Source: Bacteroidetes bacterium QS_8_68_15
Lineage (GTDB): Bacteria; Bacteroidota; Rhodothermia; Rhodothermales; Salinibacteraceae
Assembly: GCA_003023245.1 (NCBI GenBank)
Contig: PXTR01000109.1
Location: 1 to 5,956, forward strand
Direction of reading: 5' to 3'
Length of the DNA: 5,956 nt
Position numbers and translations under genes: made by a program. The notes under the pieces are model-generated. The model was not told the DNA's origin. It saw nothing but the letters and a program-made list of their open reading frames with translations, and made no database searches. Position 1 is the stretch's first letter. The number at the start of each line of letters is the position of its first letter. Positions 5,641 through 5,956 of the stretch are shown here, piece by piece.

Positions 5641-5956
5641 AGATCCGCGAGCGATGGACGCTCTACAATACCGCCTGTCTTTCTGCTATGACCCCCCTGC
5701 TATGACAACTCTCCCGAACTTGATCTGATTTTGCCCTGCGCACGCTGGCATTTTCGTGATATCCATGGTTATATTGTCTTTACCCCTGAAACCCGATATA
5801 GGATTGATCGTTGCCGCCAGAAGAGACTATCGGTTGGCAAAGAGCCGGTTCGTTGCCAAGAGGTGCTTTGATGATCCCTGCGATTCATCAGGCGGAGACA
5901 AGAAGGCCTGCACTCGCGGCTGGTCCGCTTTTCTGCGGTTTCTTCAGTAGCGTGCA
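5641..5956. other. Intergenic region with no recognised gene
   Basis: No frame here gives a recognisable protein. A 64-codon plus-strand frame (5756-5950) has no upstream ribosome binding site and no family resemblance. A minus-strand frame open from the window edge ends at a TGA at 5888-5890 after 22 codons (ending SAGLLVSA) and could be the 3' tip of a gene lying outside, but this cannot be shown. Small features are a 9-bp direct repeat TGCTATGAC (5684-5692 and 5698-5706) and a weak hairpin CCGC-TTTTCT-GCGG near 5925-5940. Base composition is less GC-rich than the coding regions to the left. Confidence 0.4.

Noticed and set aside
5756..5950. Plus-strand 64-codon frame at the right edge
   Set aside because: No ribosome binding site, no resemblance to a known family, and composition like the surrounding non-coding DNA.

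Overview
The window is GC-rich DNA from a bacterium that I place in Bacteroidota, probably the high-GC halophilic/thermophilic Rhodothermota side (Salinibacter-like). This rests on a DUF3078-type outer-membrane protein and an Hc1-like mini-histone, both typical of Bacteroidota, plus high GC and acidic proteins. The placement is inference; there is no rRNA or other marker gene here. All supported genes lie on the minus strand. The long plus-strand open frames are antisense shadows of these genes.

In the direction of transcription, from the right end to the left: (a) 5956-5343 is an AT-richer stretch with no intact gene. It carries a decayed fragment of an IS4-type transposase (about 5496-5640) and, at its left end, a plausible promoter. 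(b) 5342-3678 is a WbpA-type UDP-N-acetylhexosamine 6-dehydrogenase, a maker of activated uronic acid sugars for surface polysaccharide. Its reading frame runs about 85 codons past the usual family end. (c) 3681-2965 is a very divergent acetylglutamate-kinase-like protein (amino acid kinase fold). Its GTG start overlaps the preceding stop as GTGA. (d) 2784-2566 is a 72-residue Hc1-like mini-histone that forms its own transcription unit, with promoter, Shine-Dalgarno and a strong intrinsic terminator. (e) 2457-1453 is a DUF3078 outer-membrane beta-barrel protein with a signal peptide. (f) 1214-1452 is intergenic and holds two arrays of degenerate 7-bp repeats in inverted orientation. (g) 1213 to beyond position 1 is a polytopic membrane protein with a C-terminal HELVH...E zinc metallopeptidase domain; it is cut by the window edge, and a short heptamer repeat sits inside its coding region.

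The genes do not form an obvious single pathway. The window looks like ordinary chromosome with envelope genes (sugar dehydrogenase, outer-membrane protein, membrane protease), a nucleoid protein, and some accessory wear (transposase remnant, heptamer repeats, a run-on C terminus). I do not see a clear new defence or mobile system. The most interesting points are the membrane-embedded metallopeptidase, the degenerate kinase coupled to the dehydrogenase, the near-neutral mini-histone, and the heptamer repeats both between genes and in frame within one.
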